64,000 nucleotides of DNA. Source: an uncultured Draconibacterium sp. (GTDB lineage Bacteria > Bacteroidota > Bacteroidia > Bacteroidales > Prolixibacteraceae). The DNA lies in the NCBI RefSeq assembly GCF_963675065.1, contig NZ_OY775906.1:3078001-3142000 (forward strand), given 5' to 3'. Numbering within the stretch: position 1 is the stretch's first letter; each line of letters starts with the position of its first letter. The notes under the pieces are model-generated. The model searched no databases and was not told the DNA's origin. It saw nothing but the letters and a program-made list of their open reading frames with translations. The position numbers were made by a program, and so were the translations under genes. Positions 16,981 through 26,658 of the stretch are shown here, in pieces.

Positions 16981-19173
16981 AAAATCTCTACATTCATTCT
17001 ATTTCTTTTTATAAGCGTTGAGTTATTCGCTCAAACAAGTATTTATGAGGCACGTCAGAAAGCGTTAACGACAAGCGTTACGGTTTCAGGAGTAGTGACT
17101 AACGGTTCCGAACTTGGCCCCATCAGATATATACAGGATAATACCGGGGGAATTGGCATTTACGATGATGATCTGAACGATGTGCAACGCGGAGATTCAA
17201 TTACCGTAACCGGAGAATTGGACGATTACAACAACTTGCTGGAAATAAACCCTGTTGCCAGCTTTTCTGTTATTGCGTCGGGAGTGCAGCTACCCGAGCC
17301 ACAATTAATCAATATAAGCGATATTAGCGAAGATTACGAGGCAGAACTGATTCGGATAAATAATGTTGAGTTTGTAAATGCCGGCGGGCAATTTGGCGGA
17401 AACACAAATTACTCTTTTACAGATGGAGCAAATACAGGAGTAATGAGAATAAGTTCAAGCTGCCCACTTGTTGGCGAGGCAATCCCAACCGGAACATTCG
17501 ACCTGGTTGCTATTTGCTCGCAATACAATTCAACTTACCAGCTCCTTCCGCGCGATGCCGATGATTTTATTTTTAATACCAACATCCAGCTAACTTCAGC
17601 GCTTGAAGCAGTTGAAAGCACAAGCAGTTCGATTACGGTTAAATGGAACACCGACACCGATGGCACCTCTGAAATACGATACGGATCGGAAATGCAAATA
17701 GCAGCCTTAACGAATCATGCAAGTGGAGAATCAACAGTTAGTACTGATGAATATACCCATCAGGCGCAAATTACGGGTTTGCAAAATTCAGAGATCGTTT
17801 ACGCACAAGCTTTTTCTGTTAACGAAGGAGACACTGCTTTTTCGGCTATCAGTGCTTTTGTAAGCAATTCAATATCGACAGGAGAAATAAAAGTATACTT
17901 CAATACCGATATTGACGACAGTTATGCCAACCCAACTATCGCCTCTGATATTGATGATTTTATGGCCGACACACTCGCTGCTTATATCAACAGGGCCAGC
18001 GAATCGATCGACTTTTGTATTTACAATATCGACAATTCAAAAATATCAGATGCGCTGAATGCCGCCTACAATAGAGGTGTAACAATTCGTTTTATCACCT
18101 GCGGATCAACAAGCCACGCCAGCGTTAACGATTTGAATAACAATATTCCGATTCTTGAACGTCCTGAGCTAGCAGAAGGCGGAATTATGCACAACAAATT
18201 TGCCATTATCGATGCCAACACTACCGATGCTAATGCTGCCTGGGTTTGGTCGGGCTCAACAAATCTCACCTACTATCAATTAACTGACGACAGCAATAAT
18301 ATGATTTTTATTCAAGACCAGTCGCTGGCAAAAGTTTACGAGCTTGAATTTGAAGAAATGTGGGGCAGCACCGGCAACCAACCAAATGCCGGAAATGCAA
18401 AATTTGGAAATGCAAAAATCGACAATACTCCACACCAGATTCAGGTGGGCGATAAACTAATTGCCTGCTATTTCAGTCCGTCGGACAATACAAACCAGCA
18501 ATTGATAAATGCAATTAACACGGCAGATTACGATCTGGATATCGAAACCATGCTGATCACCCGATCTGATTTGGCCAATATCATAATTGATGCCTTCGAT
18601 CGCGACGTGAATGTCAATATTATAACAGAATCAGAGAGCGACAATACAGATATTGTAAATAATATTCTTGGCACTACACTGCCCGCTAAAAAATACATTT
18701 TTGACGATGCAGCAGGTCAGCTTCACCACAAAGTGGCACTAATCGATGCCAACAACCCGGAATCTGATCCGCAAACAATAACCGGCAGCCATAACTGGAG
18801 CAGCTCGGCCAACGACAGAAATGATGAAAACACCCTCATTATTCATGATGCTGATATTGCCAACCAGTATTACCAGCAGTTTGCTTATCGCTTTAAACAA
18901 AACGACGGAACACTGGTGCTCTCGGCACAGCGAATCGAATCAGCTTCTGTTAAGGTATTCCCAAATCCAACTGAAGGAAGATTGATGATCACTGCAGATA
19001 AAGCAATCGCAAGTATTTCAGTTTATAACAGCACCGGTGTAAAAATCGATGAATTGCAACCCAATGAAAATACAGCCGAGTTCAATCTGCCATACAATTT
19101 AACCGGACTTTTCCTGCTTAAGGTAGAATTAAGCAACGGAGATTATAACACCTATAAAATATTGAAAAAATAA
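16978..19173 (+). CDS. T9SS-secreted protein with two phospholipase D (HKD) motifs
   Basis: The 731-residue protein has a signal peptide (1-19, ending LFAQ), an OB-fold/DUF5689-like region (about 20-190), a fibronectin III-like domain (about 200-300) and two PLD-like halves. The first HKD is His405-x-Lys407-x4-Asp412, followed by GSTN; the second is His584-x-Lys586-x4-Asp591, followed by GSHNWSSS. The C-terminal 75 residues are a T9SS type A sorting domain (VKVFPNPTEG...YKILKK). A PLD pair fused to an OB-like fold suggests an extracellular nuclease or phosphodiesterase; this is inference. Its start codon lies in a duplicated hairpin element. Confidence 0.85.
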   Translation: MKISTFILFLFISVELFAQTSIYEARQKALTTSVTVSGVVTNGSELGPIRYIQDNTGGIGIYDDDLNDVQRGDSITVTGELDDYNNLLEINPVASFSVIASGVQLPEPQLINISDISEDYEAELIRINNVEFVNAGGQFGGNTNYSFTDGANTGVMRISSSCPLVGEAIPTGTFDLVAICSQYNSTYQLLPRDADDFIFNTNIQLTSALEAVESTSSSITVKWNTDTDGTSEIRYGSEMQIAALTNHASGESTVSTDEYTHQAQITGLQNSEIVYAQAFSVNEGDTAFSAISAFVSNSISTGEIKVYFNTDIDDSYANPTIASDIDDFMADTLAAYINRASESIDFCIYNIDNSKISDALNAAYNRGVTIRFITCGSTSHASVNDLNNNIPILERPELAEGGIMHNKFAIIDANTTDANAAWVWSGSTNLTYYQLTDDSNNMIFIQDQSLAKVYELEFEEMWGSTGNQPNAGNAKFGNAKIDNTPHQIQVGDKLIACYFSPSDNTNQQLINAINTADYDLDIETMLITRSDLANIIIDAFDRDVNVNIITESESDNTDIVNNILGTTLPAKKYIFDDAAGQLHHKVALIDANNPESDPQTITGSHNWSSSANDRNDENTLIIHDADIANQYYQQFAYRFKQNDGTLVLSAQRIESASVKVFPNPTEGRLMITADKAIASISVYNSTGVKIDELQPNENTAEFNLPYNLTGLFLLKVELSNGDYNTYKILKK

Positions 19174-19203
19174 AACAGGCTTTCTGAAAGGGAAGCTTCT
19201 TTT

Positions 19204-19917
19204 CTATTCCCCGAATCGTTTTTTTGCTTCCTCAAGAATGGCAACAGTTGCAGTGGCACCACAACGTGAGCAACCGGCTTCTTGCACGGCCAACAAAGCA
19301 TCGAGCGTACGCACTCCTCCGGCTGCTTTAATTTTTACGTTTGGCCCGCTGCTATCGCGCATTAATTTCAGATTTTCAATAGTAGCTCCCATGTATGAAT
19401 AGCGCCCATCTGCACCTTTTACAAAACCAAAACCGGAGGATGTTTTTACGTAATCAGCTCCCACTTTTGTACATATCTCGCACAGTTTTTTAATGTCAAG
19501 TTCATTTGCAATGTAATCGGTTTCAAAAATGACCTTTACAATTGCCCCATTTTTATGACAGGTTTTTACTACTGTGCCAATTTCATCTTCAATATAATCC
19601 CAGTCGCCCTGCAAAGCCTTCCCGATATTTATTACCATATCAACCTCAACCGCACCGTCTTTACAAGCTGTTTCCGCTTCAAAAGCTTTTACCTCAATTG
19701 CCGAATTTCCGGCCGGAAAACCGATAACACAACCAACCGCTACACCGGTATTTTTTAAAAGTTGCCTGGCCTGTTTAACTGCATAAGGTTTTACACAAAC
19801 CGATGCCACATTATACTTTGCCGCAACGGCACATTCCCGTTCCAAATCATAATCTGTCATTGTTGGATGAAGGATGGAATGATCGATCATTTTTGCAAGC
19901 TGCTGAACACTAGTCAT
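19204..19917 (-). CDS. deoC: Deoxyribose-phosphate aldolase
   Basis: DeoC cleaves 2-deoxyribose 5-phosphate to glyceraldehyde 3-phosphate and acetaldehyde in deoxynucleoside catabolism. The 237-residue product shows the family's DHSILHPTMTD start, the Schiff-base lysine in DYVKTSSGFG near residue 150, and a second lysine in VKIKAAGGVRT near residue 180. It is convergent with the T9SS gene and no other deo gene is adjacent. Divergent from it is the aldo/keto reductase gene. Confidence 0.95.
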   Translation of the reverse strand: MTSVQQLAKMIDHSILHPTMTDYDLERECAVAAKYNVASVCVKPYAVKQARQLLKNTGVAVGCVIGFPAGNSAIEVKAFEAETACKDGAVEVDMVINIGKALQGDWDYIEDEIGTVVKTCHKNGAIVKVIFETDYIANELDIKKLCEICTKVGADYVKTSSGFGFVKGADGRYSYMGATIENLKLMRDSSGPNVKIKAAGGVRTLDALLAVQEAGCSRCGATATVAILEEAKKRFGE

Positions 19918-20037
19918 TTTAATTGGTTTTAGTTATAGTGTAAATTTACAAAATATGCCGACTATCTACGATATATTTTAGAGAACCTTTTTTCAAAAAA
20001 TGAGTATTAAAACAGAAAAACCATAAGATTAATAACT

Positions 20038-21045
20038 ATGAGCAACAGAAGATCATTTCTAAAATCGCTTGCCGGTGCTACTGCTGGAATTAGCCTGGCT
20101 TCAGGCTCTTTTGCAACCAACCAGGAAACGCGCGACAGACTTGGCGAAGTATTGCCAAAAAGAAAATTAGGCAGAACCGACGAACACGTTACAATGCTTG
20201 GCACCGGTGGTTATCACGTAGGATGGACCACCGAACGCGATGCACAGGAAGTAATAGAAGCCGCTCTTGAAGGCGGAGTTCGCTTTTTTGACACTGCAGA
20301 AAGTTATTCCAGCGGAACCAGTGAAGAGCGTTATGGAAAATTCCTCACTCCAAAGTACCGCGACCTGATTTTCCTGATGACAAAATCAACCGGGCGCGAT
20401 GCCAAAACCGTGCAGGAACATTTGGAGGGATCGTTACGAAGATTAAAAGTTGACCAGATTGACCTTTATCAGGTTCATGCCATTTCAACGCCCGATGATG
20501 TTGATAAAAGAATAAACAATGGTGTTTTAGACGTACTTTTAAAAGCGAAACAAGACGGCAAAATAAAATACCTCGGATTTACGGGGCACCAAAATCCTTA
20601 TGCACACACACGAATGCTCGAAAAAACTGAATCAAGTGATATTTTCGATGCCGTGTTAATGCCGGTTAACCTGCTTGATGCATCGTATTATAGTTTTATC
20701 GAAAATGTAATGCCAAAGGCACTGGATCGGAACATGGGAATTTTATCCATTAAATCGTTGGCTGACGGAAGATTCTTTTCAAAAAAGAAAGAAGCCAACT
20801 GGGCATCTGACAACCCTGTTATCCCGAACTATGTAAGCATAAAAGAAGCCATGCATTTTGTTTGGTCCTTACCTGTTTCAGTATTGATATCGGGAAACGA
20901 GAACGCAACATACATGCGTGAAAAAATTGCGCTGGCACGCTCATTCTCCGAATTGCCAGAGAAAGAAAAACAGACTCTTATCGACAAAGTTAAAGTTCTT
21001 GCTCAATCAGGAGGAGTTGAATATTACAAACAAAAGGAATCATAA
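20038..21045 (+). CDS. Tat-exported aldo/keto reductase
   Basis: The 335-residue protein begins with a twin-arginine signal (SNRRSFLKS, then a Gly/Ala-rich hydrophobic stretch to about residue 26). It is therefore exported folded, probably with its cofactor. The aldo/keto reductase barrel follows: RKLGRTDEHVTMLGTGG, the catalytic Asp/Tyr segment FDTAESYSSGTSEERYG, the lysine in FLMTKST, and the histidine in YQVHAIST. The substrate is unknown. A hairpin follows at 21052. Confidence 0.88.
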   Translation: MSNRRSFLKSLAGATAGISLASGSFATNQETRDRLGEVLPKRKLGRTDEHVTMLGTGGYHVGWTTERDAQEVIEAALEGGVRFFDTAESYSSGTSEERYGKFLTPKYRDLIFLMTKSTGRDAKTVQEHLEGSLRRLKVDQIDLYQVHAISTPDDVDKRINNGVLDVLLKAKQDGKIKYLGFTGHQNPYAHTRMLEKTESSDIFDAVLMPVNLLDASYYSFIENVMPKALDRNMGILSIKSLADGRFFSKKKEANWASDNPVIPNYVSIKEAMHFVWSLPVSVLISGNENATYMREKIALARSFSELPEKEKQTLIDKVKVLAQSGGVEYYKQKES

Positions 21046-21051
21046 AAGAAA

Positions 21052-21078
21052 AATCCCGGCGCCTCTGCTACCGGGATT
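21052..21078 (+). terminator. Hairpin after the aldo/keto reductase gene
   Basis: AATCCCGG pairs with CCGGGATT around an 11-base loop, 7 bases past the stop. There is an A run before it but no T run after it, so termination on the plus strand may be weak. Confidence 0.5.
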
Positions 21079-21191
21079 CAAACTAAACCTAACTAAACCA
21101 AACTTATGAAAAAACAGCATATTGCTGTGAAGTATTTTGTTTCTAATCTATTTACTGAATACAATTAATTGTACTCAGTTTAATTGTTTTC

Positions 21192-21692
21192 ATGACGAAA
21201 TATAAATTACAAATACCATGCCAAAAACTGATTTCGGGAGGACAAACTGGTGTTGATCGCGCAGTTTTAGATGCTTGCCTGAATTATTCCTTTCCGTGCG
21301 GCGGCTGGTGTCCTAAAAATCGGAAAGCCGAAGACGGTAAAATTGCTGCAAAGTATCGGTTAAGCGAATTACCCAAAGAAGACTACGCTGCGAGAACCCG
21401 AAAAAACGTCACCGAGTCTGACGGAACTTTAATAGTTGTTTCTGAAGATTTAAAGGGAGGAACACTGCGAACCCAACAGTTTGCCCAAAAGCTAAAAAAA
21501 CCTCTCCGCGTCATTCGGCCTGACACAAATCCTTCGCACTTAATTCCATGGCTTATTCTCAATAATATAAACACGCTAAATATAGCCGGCCCCCGCGAAA
21601 GCGAGTGGATTGACGCCTACCCTCAAACCTACCGATTTATTACCGAACTTATTGTAAAAATTAAATCATCAGCATCGGCAATACTGCCCTGA
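21192..21692 (+). CDS. Circularly permuted YpsA-like SLOG protein (putative molybdenum carrier type)
   Basis: The 166-residue protein resembles the circularly permuted YpsA branch of the SLOG superfamily. The nucleotide-binding ISGGQTGVDRAVLDA is near residues 15-29, followed by CGGWCPKNRKAEDG, RTRKNVTESDGTLIV and GGTLRTQQFA. SLOG domains bind nucleotides or nucleotide-derived ligands. Relatives are annotated as molybdenum-cofactor carriers, and some are coupled to defence systems. Here no effector or molybdopterin gene is nearby, so no specific role is supported. Confidence 0.78.
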   Translation: MTKYKLQIPCQKLISGGQTGVDRAVLDACLNYSFPCGGWCPKNRKAEDGKIAAKYRLSELPKEDYAARTRKNVTESDGTLIVVSEDLKGGTLRTQQFAQKLKKPLRVIRPDTNPSHLIPWLILNNINTLNIAGPRESEWIDAYPQTYRFITELIVKIKSSASAILP

Positions 21693-21711
21693 TTTATATC
21701 AAAAATTAGAA

Positions 21712-21719
21712 TATCTTTG
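21712..21719 (+). promoter_or_regulatory. Candidate -7 element for lepA
   Basis: TATCTTTG fits TAnnTTTG and lies 50 bases upstream of the lepA ATG, just past the stop of the SLOG gene. The predicted start is near 21725. No well-placed TTG is present. Confidence 0.5.
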
Positions 21720-21768
21720 CGCCAAATAGAAGGAACCATTTAAGTGAATGGTTGTTAAGAGGTAGTAA

Positions 21769-23556
21769 ATGGAGAAAATTAGAAACTTTTGCATCATTGC
21801 ACACATCGACCACGGAAAGAGTACGCTGGCTGACCGCTTGTTGGAATTTACCAAGACGGTTAGCGAACGCCAAATGCACGCACAGGTACTCGATAGTATG
21901 GATTTGGAACAGGAACGTGGTATCACAATTAAAAGCCATGCCATTCAGATGGATTATGTGCACGATGGTGAACCTTATAAATTAAACCTGATTGATACTC
22001 CGGGACACGTGGATTTTTCATACGAGGTTTCGAGATCAATTGCTGCATGCGAAGGAGCATTGCTAATTATCGACGCGACCCAGGGAATTCAGGCGCAAAC
22101 CATCTCAAATTTATATCTGGCCATTGAACACGATCTGGAGATTATTCCGGTACTTAATAAAATGGACCTCCCTAATGCAATGCCCGAAGTAGTAGAGGAT
22201 CAAATCATCGATTTGATTGGCTGCAAACGCGAAGATATTATTCGGGCCAGCGGAAAAACAGGCGAAGGAATTCAGGACATTCTGGATCATATTATTTATA
22301 AAATACCACATCCTACAGGCGATTCGAAAGCACCGTTACAGGCACTGATCTTTGACTCGGTTTTTAATTCCTTTCGTGGAATTATTGCTTATTTTAAAAT
22401 TCAGAATGGTGAGATCAGGAAAAAAGACCTGGTAAAATTTGTGGCCACCGGCAAACAATATCATGCCGATGATGTAGGTGTGCTAAAACTAAGTTTGCAG
22501 CCGCGTGATGTTTTAGGTCCCGGCGATGTTGGATACATAATTTCGGGAATTAAAACGGCCAAAGAGGTTAAAGTTGGTGATACAATTACTCACGTTGACA
22601 ACCCATGCGACAAAGCCATTGAAGGTTTTGAAGAAGTTAAACCGATGGTCTTTGCCGGTGTTTACCCGATTGATGCTGATGATTACGAAGACCTGCGTAC
22701 TGCGATGGACAAATTGCAGTTGAACGATGCATCCCTGACATTTGAGCCAGAAGCATCGGCAGCACTTGGATTTGGATTTCGCTGCGGTTTCCTCGGGTTG
22801 TTACACATGGAAATTATCCAGGAACGTTTGGAGCGCGAGTTCGATATGAACGTTATTACAACGGTACCCAACGTTTCGTACAAAGCTCACCTTACCGACG
22901 GAAGCGAAATTACAGTTTACAACCCTTCGGGAATGCCGGCTTCAACAACAGTTGACGAGATTGATGAACCATACATACGAGCCAATATTATTACCGCCTC
23001 GGAATTTATCGGGCCGGTAATGACCTTGTGTCTTGATAAACGCGGCGAACTGATCAGCCAGAATTACCTGACTGCCGAGCGCGCCGAACTGGTCTTCAAC
23101 CTTCCGCTGGGTGAAATCGTTTTCGATTTTTACGATAAACTAAAAAGTATTTCGAAAGGTTATGCTTCGTTTGATTACCATATGAGTGGTTTTAAACCGG
23201 CCAAACTGGCACGTTTGGACATTCTGTTGAATGGAGAAATGGTTGATGCATTGTCTACATTAATTCACTTTGATAATGCGTACACGTTTGGACGCCGGAT
23301 GTGTGAGAAACTGAAAGAACTGATTCCGAGACAGCAGTTTGACATTGCTATCCAAGCAGCTATTGGTGCAAAAATTATTGCCCGCGAAACAGTAAAAGCT
23401 GTTCGAAAAGATGTAACTGCAAAATGTTATGGAGGTGATATTACACGTAAACGGAAATTGCTGGAGAAGCAGAAAAAAGGAAAGAAACGAATGAAACAAG
23501 TAGGTAATGTGGAAGTGCCTCAAAAAGCTTTCCTAGCTGTATTGAAATTGGATTAA
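21769..23556 (+). CDS. lepA: Elongation factor 4 (LepA)
   Basis: This 595-residue translational GTPase acts on stalled ribosomes by back-translocation and influences 30S assembly. G1 IAHIDHGKST is at about residues 9-18, G3 DTPGHVDF near 77, and G4 NKMDLP near 131. The LepA-specific C-terminal domain ends with GDITRKRKLLEKQKKGKKRM, diagnostic against EF-G. It is flanked by a candidate promoter and a terminator and appears monocistronic. Confidence 0.98.
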   Translation: MEKIRNFCIIAHIDHGKSTLADRLLEFTKTVSERQMHAQVLDSMDLEQERGITIKSHAIQMDYVHDGEPYKLNLIDTPGHVDFSYEVSRSIAACEGALLIIDATQGIQAQTISNLYLAIEHDLEIIPVLNKMDLPNAMPEVVEDQIIDLIGCKREDIIRASGKTGEGIQDILDHIIYKIPHPTGDSKAPLQALIFDSVFNSFRGIIAYFKIQNGEIRKKDLVKFVATGKQYHADDVGVLKLSLQPRDVLGPGDVGYIISGIKTAKEVKVGDTITHVDNPCDKAIEGFEEVKPMVFAGVYPIDADDYEDLRTAMDKLQLNDASLTFEPEASAALGFGFRCGFLGLLHMEIIQERLEREFDMNVITTVPNVSYKAHLTDGSEITVYNPSGMPASTTVDEIDEPYIRANIITASEFIGPVMTLCLDKRGELISQNYLTAERAELVFNLPLGEIVFDFYDKLKSISKGYASFDYHMSGFKPAKLARLDILLNGEMVDALSTLIHFDNAYTFGRRMCEKLKELIPRQQFDIAIQAAIGAKIIARETVKAVRKDVTAKCYGGDITRKRKLLEKQKKGKKRMKQVGNVEVPQKAFLAVLKLD

Positions 23557-23576
23557 AAGAAATTCAAAATCATAAA

Positions 23577-23604
23577 AAAAGCCTGATAAAATTATCAGGC
23601 TTTT
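23577..23604. terminator. Bidirectional terminator between lepA and rprY
   Basis: AAAAGCCTGATAA pairs with TTATCAGGCTTTT, with A and T tracts on both sides. It lies between the convergent lepA and response-regulator genes and can end both transcripts. Confidence 0.88.
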
Positions 23605-23623
23605 CTTTTTCTATTTCGTTCTA

Positions 23624-24313
23624 TCAAACAATTAGTTTATAACCCTTACCGTGTACATTTATAATTTCAACGCTAGGTTCTTCTTTCAGGTGTTTGCGCA
23701 GCTTGGTAATGTAAACATCCATACTACGTGCATTAAAATAGTTATCGTCGATCCAAATCGATTTTAATGCATAATTTCGTTCCAGCACTTTATTAGCATT
23801 CTGGCAAAGCAATTTCAGTAAATCCGATTCTTTTGTAGTCAGTTTTACGCTGTTCTCACCTTCAGTAAGCGTTTGCTTCCGGGTATCGAAAGTAAATTTA
23901 CCCAATGTAAAAACCTGTTGTGCGCTGGCCTGTCCTTCCTGCGAAGTACGGCGTAGAATAGCTTCCAAACGCATAATCAGTTCTTCCATGCTAAAAGGCT
24001 TGGTAATATAATCGTCGGCTCCCAGCTGAAAACCTTCCAGCACATCGTCTTTCATGTTTTTTGCTGTCAGGAAAATTATCGGGATGTCGGCATTTATAAT
24101 ACGTATATCTTTTGCCAGTGTAAATCCGTCTTTTTTTGGCATCATCACATCCAACACACAAATGTCGAAATGCTCTTTCATAAATCCTTTATAGGCTGCT
24201 TCTCCATCAGGATAAAGCTCCGCATCATATCCTTTTGCAACCAAATATTCTTTTAATAATAAGCCTAAATTCTCGTCGTCTTCTGCCAGTAGTAATTTTG
24301 TTTTTTGTTCCAT
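23624..24313 (-). CDS. rprY: OmpR-family response regulator, RprY-like
   Basis: The 229-residue protein has an N-terminal receiver (acidic EDD at 11-13, phospho-acceptor Asp55 in VLDVMMPKKDG, FLTAK, and Lys in YITKPF) and a C-terminal winged helix (LTTKESDLLKLLCQN...VYITKLRKHL). It should bind DNA after phosphorylation by the kinase encoded 2 bases upstream. Overall it resembles RprY of Bacteroides, which acts with RprX; the name is by resemblance. The regulon is unknown here. Confidence 0.88.
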   Translation of the reverse strand: MEQKTKLLLAEDDENLGLLLKEYLVAKGYDAELYPDGEAAYKGFMKEHFDICVLDVMMPKKDGFTLAKDIRIINADIPIIFLTAKNMKDDVLEGFQLGADDYITKPFSMEELIMRLEAILRRTSQEGQASAQQVFTLGKFTFDTRKQTLTEGENSVKLTTKESDLLKLLCQNANKVLERNYALKSIWIDDNYFNARSMDVYITKLRKHLKEEPSVEIINVHGKGYKLIV

Positions 24314-24315
24314 GG

Positions 24316-25857
24316 TTAATTATTTATTTGTGGGAAATAAATTTTAAATTTCGTTCCTTTATTCAATGCACTTTCTACTTTTATTGTACCGTTGTGCAGG
24401 TCGATAATCTTCTTCACATAACTTAATCCAAGACCAAAACCTTTTACATCGTGAACATTACCTGTTGGCACCCTGTAAAAGCGATCAAAGATCTGCGCAT
24501 GATGTTCTTTAGCAATTCCAATGCCATTATCCTGAACCGAAACTACAATCTGATCTTTTCGATTTTCGGTTTTCACCCAAATCTCAGGTACATCCTTGCT
24601 GTACTTCATCGCATTGTCAAGCAAGTTAAAAATAACATTTGTAATATGCACCTCGTCGCCTTTAATAAGTGCATTATCTGCCAAAATTTCGGTATGAAGT
24701 GTTCCATTTTTATTGTTAACCCGCAACTCGAAATTGGCGGTTACAGTTTTTATCATTTTATTCGCATCGAACTCCCGGAACTTCAACTTTAAACGGCCTT
24801 CATTAAAAACAGCCATTTGCAGTACTTTCTCCACCTGAAATCCCAAACGCTTACTTTCCTGATTAATTACATTTGCAACGTGTTCAATTATCGACGGTGT
24901 GTTTGTAACACTTCCATCCTGAAGCATTTGACTGGCCAGCGAAATCGTTGAAATTGGTGTTTTCAACTCGTGCGTCATATTATTAATAAAGTCGTTTTTA
25001 ATGTTCGACAGCTTTTTCTGGCGCATGATAACAATTAAAGCGTATGCAAAAATAGCGATCAGCAACCCGGTTAATATAAATGTTGGAATAATAGTTAATC
25101 CGGTTTGTTTCACGAGGTATCTTCGGCGATCAGGAAAATAAATATTTAAATAATTGGGTTTCGAGCCATTGTAATCGTTCTGAAATAGTAACTGCGGATA
25201 TTCTTTCTTTTTACCGGGCTTATAATCTGCATCGCCAAAAATTGTTCGGTCTTTTCCCAGTGTTGAGTTTTTAATAGCGTATTTATATTCCAGATCGATT
25301 TCGGTTTGCGCGAGGGCATTGCGTAAAAACAATTCCAGTTGTACCGAATCAATACGCTCTTCAATGGGCCGGTCTTCCAAAAGAATTTCGTAGTTCTGCC
25401 AATTTCCATCACGTATCCATTTCTGCCGTCTGCGCTCTTGCTCTAAACTTTCCTCCAGAAAGCGTTGCATTTGGGAAATAACACTTACTTCTGCCGAATC
25501 AGCAACTTCTGCTTTATACTTTTCTTCCATTTGCCCGTAAACGCTACCTTGAGAATAGCTGAGCTGAAAACTTACCGTTGCTTGCGACAGGTTATTTCGC
25601 GGAAAAACATTACTAAACTCGCTCGGATTATTCTTTTGCCCCGGAATTATTCCACGGCTTGCATACTCGCGTGCCTGTCGCTGTTCTTCTAAATTCAGCT
25701 GCACCGCAACCATATCTAATGCATTAGCCACTAACTGATTAAACTGCTCCTCCCTGATATCGGATGCCGACTTGATCATTGATCCCTGCACCAATATCAA
25801 ACCCGACAGCACAACCGCCATCAACACAATTAATGTTATTAGCATTTTTCGACTCAT
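24316..25857 (-). CDS. rprX: Two-component sensor histidine kinase, RprX-like
   Basis: The 513-residue kinase has a membrane helix at about 5-25, a large periplasmic region (about 26-245), a second helix (about 246-270) and a cytoplasmic kinase core. No HAMP is evident. His296 lies in NMTHELKTPIS, the N box is NLLDNAMKYSK, and DNGIGI and GFGLGLSYVKKI form the G boxes. It should phosphorylate the adjacent RprY-like regulator. Its promoter-like -7 element lies only four bases upstream of the ATG, implying an almost leaderless mRNA. Confidence 0.9.
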   Translation of the reverse strand: MSRKMLITLIVLMAVVLSGLILVQGSMIKSASDIREEQFNQLVANALDMVAVQLNLEEQRQAREYASRGIIPGQKNNPSEFSNVFPRNNLSQATVSFQLSYSQGSVYGQMEEKYKAEVADSAEVSVISQMQRFLEESLEQERRRQKWIRDGNWQNYEILLEDRPIEERIDSVQLELFLRNALAQTEIDLEYKYAIKNSTLGKDRTIFGDADYKPGKKKEYPQLLFQNDYNGSKPNYLNIYFPDRRRYLVKQTGLTIIPTFILTGLLIAIFAYALIVIMRQKKLSNIKNDFINNMTHELKTPISTISLASQMLQDGSVTNTPSIIEHVANVINQESKRLGFQVEKVLQMAVFNEGRLKLKFREFDANKMIKTVTANFELRVNNKNGTLHTEILADNALIKGDEVHITNVIFNLLDNAMKYSKDVPEIWVKTENRKDQIVVSVQDNGIGIAKEHHAQIFDRFYRVPTGNVHDVKGFGLGLSYVKKIIDLHNGTIKVESALNKGTKFKIYFPQINN

Positions 25858-25861
25858 ACGA

Positions 25862-25869
25862 CAAAGATA
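25862..25869 (-). promoter_or_regulatory. -7 element directly abutting the rprX start
   Basis: The minus-strand octamer TATCTTTG is a perfect TAnnTTTG match. It ends four bases before the rprX ATG, so transcription would begin at or within a base or two of the start codon. Confidence 0.5.
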
Positions 25870-25979
25870 ACTTTATTGAAATGCTGAGAATATGGCACTT
25901 AACATTATTTAACAGGATATTGTAATTTGTAAAATTAATTAACCAACCGCTCTCATTTTAGGTCTTTAATTGACATTTG

Positions 25980-26555
25980 TTAGCTATTATCGCCTAATAC
26001 CTCCTGCTCTATAATGCGCGGAAAATGTTGGTATTCCAATTCGTGAACTTTTTGCGCTACCATTTCCGGAGTATCATCCGGATTCACCTCACATTTTGCC
26101 TGAAAGATGATTTTACCCTCATCGTAATGCTGATTTACGTAATGAATAGTGATTCCCGAGTGCGTTTCTTTGTTCTCAACTACCGCTTTGTGCACATTCA
26201 TTCCGTACATACCTTTACCGCCATATTTGGGTAGCAAAGCCGGGTGTATATTAATAATAGTGAAGTTTTCGACCAGGTTATCGGGGATAAGCCACAAAAA
26301 ACCTGCCAGCACAATAATATTCACTTTACGATTTCTTAATGTTTCAATAATTTCGTTGGTATTATAGAATTGGTTACGATTAAACACAAAGGTCTTCACC
26401 CCGTGTTTTTGAGCACGAACCAATGCATAAGCATCAGATTTGTTTGCCCACAACGAATCGACCATAATTTTTTCATTTCCAAGAAAGTACTTAAATATAT
26501 TCTCGGCATTAGTTCCCGATCCCGAAGCAAAGATTGCAATCCTCTTTTGTTCCAT
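25980..26555 (-). CDS. purN: Phosphoribosylglycinamide formyltransferase (GART 1)
   Basis: PurN transfers a formyl group from 10-formyl-THF to GAR in purine synthesis. The 191-residue product shows the phosphate loop GSGTNAENI near residue 11. The catalytic Asn-His pair is in INIHPALLPKYGGKGMYG near residue 105, and the catalytic Asp lies near VNQHYDEG, after HSGITIHYV. Length is normal for the folate-dependent type. It is divergent from acpP. Confidence 0.95.
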   Translation of the reverse strand: MEQKRIAIFASGSGTNAENIFKYFLGNEKIMVDSLWANKSDAYALVRAQKHGVKTFVFNRNQFYNTNEIIETLRNRKVNIIVLAGFLWLIPDNLVENFTIINIHPALLPKYGGKGMYGMNVHKAVVENKETHSGITIHYVNQHYDEGKIIFQAKCEVNPDDTPEMVAQKVHELEYQHFPRIIEQEVLGDNS

Positions 26556-26658
26556 TTTAACGTTTCTTTATACTTTAGAACTTTTAAACAATTCGTTCAA
26601 TTTTAGGCGATTAATAGTTATATGAGCTGCTACGTTAACATCTTTTTTAATTATTTTC

